Source: CANGYM01 sp044235825 (GTDB lineage: Bacteria; Pseudomonadota; Alphaproteobacteria; JAJTHO01; CANGYM01). Taken from it: a DNA stretch of 17,305 nucleotides. Positions 13,599-17,305 of the stretch are shown piece after piece. The notes under the pieces are model-generated. The model made no database searches and was not told the DNA's origin. It worked only from the letters and a program-made list of their open reading frames with translations. The first letter of the stretch is position 1; each line of letters opens with the position of its first letter. A program made the position numbers and the translations under genes. The DNA is taken from contig JBIIHL010000029.1 in assembly GCA_044235825.1 (NCBI GenBank), positions 1-17,305 of the forward strand, in the 5' to 3' direction.

Positions 13599-13612
13599 GG
13601 CGTTTGGTGTGT

Positions 13613-14572
13613 TTAGGCAAAGGCCTCTTCCCACGTGCCCACCGTGGCGGCTTTGGTGTACTCGGTGGCGCGGCTTTCAAAAAAGTTGGCATGTTCAACA
13701 CCGTTCATGATTTCATCAATCCACGGCAGAGGGTTGGTGGCAATGTTATACAGGGGGGCCATACCCAGTTGGCTCAGGCGCATATCGGCAATATAGCGGA
13801 TGTAGCGTTTGATATCTTCGGCGGTCATCCCCTCAATCCCGCCCAGTTCAAAGGCCAGATCAATAAAGGCATCCTCGTGATGTACAATGGTGCGGCAGGC
13901 GGTGGTAATTTCCGCCCGAAAGGCATCGGTGTCAATTTCAGGGTGTTCCGACAAAAACGTCTGAAACAGGCGAATGATGGATGCGCAGTGCAAACTTTCG
14001 TCCCGCACAGACCATGATACAATCTGGCCCATCCCCTTCATTTTGTTAAAGCGGGGGAAATTCAACAGCATGGCAAAACTGGCAAACAGCTGCAACCCTT
14101 CCGTAAAGGCCCCAAAAACAGCCATGGTCAGGGCAATATCACGGGGTGTATCCACCCCAAACTGCTGCATGTAATCGTATTTGTCTTTCATTTCTTTGTA
14201 ATGCAAAAAGGCACTGTATTCAATTTCCGGCATCCCCACCGTGTCCAACAGATAGGAATACGCGGCAATATGAATGGTTTCCATGTTGGAAAACGCCGCC
14301 AGCATCATTTGAATTTCCGTGGGTTTGAACACGCGGGAATAGTGACGCATGTAACAGTTATTCACCTCAACATCCGCCTGGGTGAAAAAGCGGAAAATCT
14401 GGGTTAACAGGTTGCGCTCTTGGGGGTTGAGGACACGTTGCCAATCTTTGACATCATCGGCCAGCGGCACTTCCTCTGGCAACCAGTGAATGCGTTGTTG
14501 CATCAACCACGCATCATAGGCCCATGGATACGCAAAGGGCTTATACACCACATGAGAAGAAAGAAGAGACAT
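13613..14572 (-). CDS. nrdB: Class Ia ribonucleotide reductase beta subunit
   Basis: A 319-residue di-iron subunit that generates the tyrosyl radical for reducing ribonucleotides. All ligands are present: D67, E98 and H101 (METIHIAAY), E158 (FTEGLQLF), E192 and H195 (SVRDESLH), plus radical tyrosine Y105 at the normal spacing. The short length fits the alphaproteobacterial/rickettsial type. The ATG at 14572 has AAGGA six bases upstream. The catalytic alpha subunit gene (nrdA) is not beside it in this window. It is co-directional with gshB and divergent from the DUF465 gene. I see no NrdR box in the upstream region. Confidence 0.95.
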   Translation of the reverse strand: MSLLSSHVVYKPFAYPWAYDAWLMQQRIHWLPEEVPLADDVKDWQRVLNPQERNLLTQIFRFFTQADVEVNNCYMRHYSRVFKPTEIQMMLAAFSNMETIHIAAYSYLLDTVGMPEIEYSAFLHYKEMKDKYDYMQQFGVDTPRDIALTMAVFGAFTEGLQLFASFAMLLNFPRFNKMKGMGQIVSWSVRDESLHCASIIRLFQTFLSEHPEIDTDAFRAEITTACRTIVHHEDAFIDLAFELGGIEGMTAEDIKRYIRYIADMRLSQLGMAPLYNIATNPLPWIDEIMNGVEHANFFESRATEYTKAATVGTWEEAFA

Positions 14573-14613
14573 ACCGTTTCCTTGTCTGCAGGTGAACCAC
14601 GATCAGGAATCTG

Positions 14614-14642
14614 TTGTTGATCCCCTCTGGATGTTGTAGAAT
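14614..14642 (+). promoter_or_regulatory. Putative promoter of the DUF465 gene
   Basis: TTGTTG (14614-14619), 17 bases, TAGAAT (14637-14642). The -10 is good (5/6) and the -35 moderate. Its -10 overlaps the -10 of the divergent nrdB promoter by two bases. Confidence 0.45.
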
Positions 14643-14661
14643 GTTTCCCTAAGTAGGTCAA
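14633..14661 (-). promoter_or_regulatory. Putative promoter of nrdB-gshB
   Basis: On the minus strand, TTGACC (14661-14656), 17 bases, TACAAC (14638-14633), about 60 bases ahead of the nrdB start. It overlaps the divergent DUF465 promoter almost completely. Confidence 0.5.
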
Positions 14662-14688
14662 CATCAACAACATCAAGGAGGCGTATTT

Positions 14689-14868
14689 ATGACCCATCCC
14701 CGTTTAGAGTCCCTCTTAAAAAAAATCGCTTACATCGAAGCGTCTTTAGAGACCGAGCACAATCGTCCCTCTCCAGACCCCATGCGACTTCAAAACCTGA
14801 AACGTGAAAAACTAAAGCTGCGTGACGAAATCCACCTGATCCGCACCAGCACCCCTCTGGCGGCCTAA
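14689..14868 (+). CDS. DUF465/YdcH-family small protein
   Basis: A 59-residue protein: MTHPRLESLLKKIAYIEASL, then a short proline-containing linker, then MRLQNLKREKLKLRDEIHLI. The helical hairpin with the basic KREKLKLRDEI motif is typical of the DUF465/YdcH family of 55-75 residues, often found in alphaproteobacteria and of unknown molecular role. GGAGG lies seven bases before the ATG, an excellent ribosome-binding site. The gene stands alone, divergent from nrdB, and is followed by a GC-rich hairpin. Confidence 0.85.
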   Translation: MTHPRLESLLKKIAYIEASLETEHNRPSPDPMRLQNLKREKLKLRDEIHLIRTSTPLAA

Positions 14869-14889
14869 CGGTCCCGAAAATCAAAACCC

Positions 14890-14938
14890 CACCCCCCTCA
14901 CAGGGCCCCCCATGGTGTGTGGGGGGCTTTGGGGGGGT
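14890..14938. terminator. GC-rich hairpin between convergent genes
   Basis: GCCCCCCA (14905-14912) pairs perfectly with TGGGGGGC (14920-14927). Flanking ACCCCCC (from 14890) and GGGGGGGT (to 14938) can extend it. No long T-run follows in either direction, so it could weakly end transcription of the DUF465 gene and the unknown gene at 14952, or be another extragenic palindrome. Confidence 0.45.
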
Positions 14939-14951
14939 GTTAACCTTATGA

Positions 14952-15533
14952 TCACATCCCTTGGTTTTCTCCGAAATTTATAGCAGAAACAGAATATGGA
15001 TTTGCAAGAATCTTTGTAAGGTTTTCATCTGATTCTAGGGCGGCACGTGTCACGGTTAGAGCGTTGTTTAAATCAAAGTCTGGATTATTGTTGTGTTTTT
15101 TACAGTATTCCTGTAACGCGATTAAAATGTTCCGGACATCAAAGATGTCCTCTGGCTTGTCCTTTTGTTCTTTTTTCAGAAGTGCATCACAGTAGTTTTG
15201 TAACGCCTCTACGGTCTCAATGAGCTTGTCCTGAAAAGCCTTTATAGGATCGTCTTTAGAGTTAAATTCTTGGTTTTTAGTAATTTCTTCTCTTATATTC
15301 TCTGAATCATTGCTTGTGTTGCCAAGCAAAAGTCTTATAGCGGCATACAAAATCGCTTGTTCTTCTTGGGTAGGACCAAAAAATGTATTAGGAAGGGATT
15401 TTAAAGAGCTTACTAAATTTAAAAAGTCTACGCTATTGGCAACGGGACATTTAAGGCGGTGAAACAATGATTCTCGTGGATCTGGGTGTATACTGGTTTG
15501 TGTTTCTGGTTTTGTCTGTGTTGCATTCCCCAT
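14952..15533 (-). CDS. Hypothetical protein, AT-richer than its neighbours
   Basis: A 193-residue protein starting MGNATQTKPETQTSIHPDPR. GGGAGG lies six bases before the ATG at 15533, which is preferred to the TTG start at 15551 that would precede that site. No signal peptide, membrane segment or known motif is seen. The sequence is polar, rich in N, K, E and Q, and mostly helical in appearance after an unstructured ~30-residue N-terminus; LIETVEALQNYCDALLKKEQ may form a coiled coil. Its base composition is clearly lower in GC than the flanking genes, suggesting a different origin. It lies next to a MITE-like palindrome. I do not recognise it. Confidence 0.75.
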   Translation of the reverse strand: MGNATQTKPETQTSIHPDPRESLFHRLKCPVANSVDFLNLVSSLKSLPNTFFGPTQEEQAILYAAIRLLLGNTSNDSENIREEITKNQEFNSKDDPIKAFQDKLIETVEALQNYCDALLKKEQKDKPEDIFDVRNILIALQEYCKKHNNNPDFDLNNALTVTRAALESDENLTKILANPYSVSAINFGENQGM

Positions 15534-15634
15534 CCCAAACCTCCCTTTCAATCCTTAAAACATTAAAGTCATGCCCCCATCATCCCCCAAAAACGGGGCA
15601 TGGTCTGTAACAAAAATCACACGTTTGTTTTTTT

Positions 15635-15756
15635 AGGACTTACGCCCATCGTCGTTGCGAGCCTCCGCAGGAGGCGTGGCAATCCAGTCTTTCTGTGGTT
15701 GGCATTTCTGGATTGCTTCGCTGCGCTCGCAATGACAAAGGTTCTACGTAAGTTCT
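15635..15756. mobile_element. MITE-like palindromic element
   Basis: Terminal inverted repeats AGGACTTACG (15635-15644) and CGTAAGTTCT (15747-15756) match at nine of ten positions. Inside, GTCGTTGCGAGCC...GGCAATCCAG (15651-15687) is the inverse of CTGGATTGC...GCTCGCAATGAC (15709-15736). It has no transposase and no coding capacity worth calling. The inner motif resembles widespread GCAATCCAG/CATTGCGAG repeats in alphaproteobacteria. I see no clear target-site duplication. The rest of 15534-15900 holds only ribosome-binding sites and a possible promoter. Confidence 0.7.
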
Positions 15757-15836
15757 GGGTTATGAAACGGCACGAAAAATAGAGAGGATCATTAGGGTCC
15801 GTTCCCCCCCTTTACCTTCCCTTAACCCTGTCCTGA

Positions 15837-15842
15837 TACAAA
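15837..15842 (+). promoter_or_regulatory. Possible extended -10 element for the chemoreceptor-like gene
   Basis: TG-A-TACAAA (15834-15842) looks like an extended -10 box 58 bases before the start codon. There is no good -35 at normal distance. This is a weak call. Confidence 0.25.
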
Positions 15843-15900
15843 GGAAAAAACACGCTATGGTGGTACTTTAAAAAAAGATAAGGTTAGGAGCTTCCTTCCC

Positions 15901-17305
15901 ATGCGCAAAGAATGGATTTTCGTGAAACAACACCTTCCCGTGATTCTCTGGGGGGCAGGGGTTTTGGTGGTGGGCAGCTTGCTCATCATGGTTTTGTCTC
16001 TGGACAGTATGCTGGGGGTGGAATTGCAAAGGCAACAGGCCCGTGCTGACTATGCGTCTTTGCAGCGTGTGTTTGAATCCCTTTCCGCCCAAGCGTCGGC
16101 TATGACCATTCTTTTCATGGTGGCCATGGTGCTATGTGCGGCAGCATCGTGGATGGCTTGGCAACGCCAGCGGGATTTATTGAAAGATGTTTCGGATATT
16201 TGTGATTCCTTTGTGTATCACCGTTCCTATACCCCTTACAATCATGCCTTGGCCGGTGTTTTGAAACTTTATTTTGAAAAAAACAATCAGGTCACCAAGC
16301 CTTCGTCCTCTTTTGAGGTTTTGCGCCACTGGTCCGCGGCGTGCATCGTGTTTGATGCCCAAACAGGGATCATGGTTTACGCCAACGACGCGGCGCGTCA
16401 GGGATTGTCGGTTATGGAGCTTTCAGGGGATGTCTTGAGTCTTTCAGAATTTTTGGATCATCTTTTGCCAGAGCAGGAAAAATCTGCCTCCTCAGCCATA
16501 GTTTCCGTGGGGGATGATGTTTATACCCTGAACATCGCCACCACGGGGTCCCAAACGGTGGCGTTGTGGGTGCCCTGTGCCCAGCCTGAAGTATCCGCCC
16601 CGCCGTTGCCTGCTGTCCCTCAGGATTATGGTTTTGCTGCGGATCGCCTGCGGCGTGAACTGATGGACCTTTCCGCCCATTTGGGTCAAAAGAACGAAGC
16701 TCAATCGGTCTACGATCAGGCCACCCTGATTCACAGAACATCCCAAAATTCCTTGATGACGGTCTCGGCGGTCTCTCTGATGGCCCAGCGGATGAGCGAC
16801 ACCGCCCGTCACATTGCCCAGCACATTGATGCCTCTCAGCAGTCGATTCAGGGGGCCAATATCCTCACCAGAGATGCCATGCAGACCATCGAACGTCTGG
16901 CCTTTGCCGCCAAAGAGGTGGGGGATGTTGTGAACCTGATTAACGACATTGCCGAACAAACCAGCCTGTTGGCCCTGAATGCCTCCATCGAGGCTGCCTC
17001 AGCCGGTGAAGCCGGTCGCGGCTTTGCCGTTGTGGCGCACGAGGTGAAAAATCTGGCCAACGAAACCGCCAAAGCCACCGATGCCATCGCCACCAAAATT
17101 CGCGATATTCAGGCCGTGACCCAAAGTGTTGTGGGGGCCATTGGGGCGATCAGCCGCAGCATGCAAACCATCATCGGGTCCAGCAACGCCATTGCCAGCA
17201 CGTTGGATCAGCAAAATGAATCCGCAAAATCCATTGTCAAACACATTCACGAGATTGACAGGACCATGAAAACCTTGGAAAAAGAAAGCCAAATGGCTGA
17301 AAATT
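15901..17305 (+). CDS. Methyl-accepting chemotaxis-like protein (3' end beyond window)
   Basis: Begins MRKEWIFVKQHLPVILWGAG and stays open for 468 codons to the window edge. Two membrane segments (about 11-33 and 67-90) enclose only ~33 extracytoplasmic residues. A PAS-like region (about 140-225, with SAACIVFDAQTGIMVYANDA) follows, then a long coiled-coil MCP signalling domain. Its hairpin tip INDIAEQTSLLALNASIEAA, followed by SAGEAGRGFAVVAHEVKNLA, is the conserved CheA/CheW contact region. I see no HAMP domain between the membrane and the PAS-like part. AGGAG (15886-15890) lies 10 bases upstream of the ATG. With so small an outer loop it probably senses inside the cell, redox or energy state being possible. 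The C-terminus is not visible. Confidence 0.9.
   Translation, partial: MRKEWIFVKQHLPVILWGAGVLVVGSLLIMVLSLDSMLGVELQRQQARADYASLQRVFESLSAQASAMTILFMVAMVLCAAASWMAWQRQRDLLKDVSDICDSFVYHRSYTPYNHALAGVLKLYFEKNNQVTKPSSSFEVLRHWSAACIVFDAQTGIMVYANDAARQGLSVMELSGDVLSLSEFLDHLLPEQEKSASSAIVSVGDDVYTLNIATTGSQTVALWVPCAQPEVSAPPLPAVPQDYGFAADRLRRELMDLSAHLGQKNEAQSVYDQATLIHRTSQNSLMTVSAVSLMAQRMSDTARHIAQHIDASQQSIQGANILTRDAMQTIERLAFAAKEVGDVVNLINDIAEQTSLLALNASIEAASAGEAGRGFAVVAHEVKNLANETAKATDAIATKIRDIQAVTQSVVGAIGAISRSMQTIIGSSNAIASTLDQQNESAKSIVKHIHEIDRTMKTLEKESQMAEN

Noticed and set aside
14573..14688. NrdR box upstream of nrdB
   Set aside because: I looked for the palindromic ACA...TGT-type NrdR boxes and found none.
15600..15782. 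A 60-codon plus-strand frame
   Set aside because: It is made almost entirely of the MITE-like palindrome; translated repeat DNA, not a gene.
1..17305. tRNA, rRNA or other known structural RNA genes
   Set aside because: No cloverleaf, rRNA or recognisable SRP, tmRNA or 6S signature was found by eye; a covariance-model search would be decisive.

Overview
The window looks like a piece of an alphaproteobacterial chromosome of moderate to slightly high GC. The main evidence is the NtrY/NtrX two-component pair (four-TM kinase with a PHEIKNP-type H-box; NtrX without a GAFTGA loop), a short 319-residue NrdB of the kind found in Rickettsia and relatives, and a YdcH/DUF465 protein. Its intergenic DNA is full of palindromic mosaic repeats, as in several host-associated alphaproteobacterial lineages. 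I cannot place it more precisely from sequence alone.

Layout. (1) 1-1937 is accessory DNA. A RelBE/StbE-type toxin-antitoxin pair (633-1098, + strand), a hairpin-rich palindromic element and a small lipoprotein gene (1445-1753, - strand) lie between two copies of a ~185 bp segment (352-536 and 1836-2022). That segment includes the last 28 codons of the neighbouring nitronate monooxygenase gene, so the left copy is a 3' gene fragment. (2) 1938-10392 is one long, tightly packed minus-strand run: ABC ATPase, prfB (RF2), phr (photolyase), ntrY, ntrX, nitronate monooxygenase. Junctions are 10 nt, a 4-nt overlap, a 10-nt overlap, 12 nt and 49 nt. prfB needs a programmed +1 frameshift (CTT TGA C after a GGAGG Shine-Dalgarno-like stimulator), so a plain ORF call gives it a wrong N-terminus. 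(3) 10393-10534 is a divergent promoter region: a near-perfect sigma-70 promoter (TTGACA-17-TACAAT) faces the acs gene (10535-12367, +) and a weaker one faces the ABC/prfB operon. (4) 12368-12650 holds a nested palindromic repeat between the convergent acs and gshB. (5) gshB and nrdB form a minus-strand pair (12651-14572). nrdB is divergent from a 59-codon DUF465 gene (14689-14868), and their predicted -10 boxes overlap. (6) A gene of unknown function with AT-richer codon use (14952-15533, -) is followed by a MITE-like palindrome (15635-15756). The window then runs out inside a chemoreceptor-like gene (15901-17305, +).

Functionally, the large operon mixes translation termination (RF2), light-dependent DNA repair, a membrane sensor/regulator pair and a flavin oxidoreductase. 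acs activates acetate, gshB makes glutathione and nrdB supplies the radical subunit for deoxyribonucleotide synthesis. I see no clearly undescribed multi-gene system. The most unusual structures are the toxin-antitoxin/lipoprotein cassette bounded by a partial gene duplication, and a leader sequence shared by two unrelated small minus-strand reading frames.
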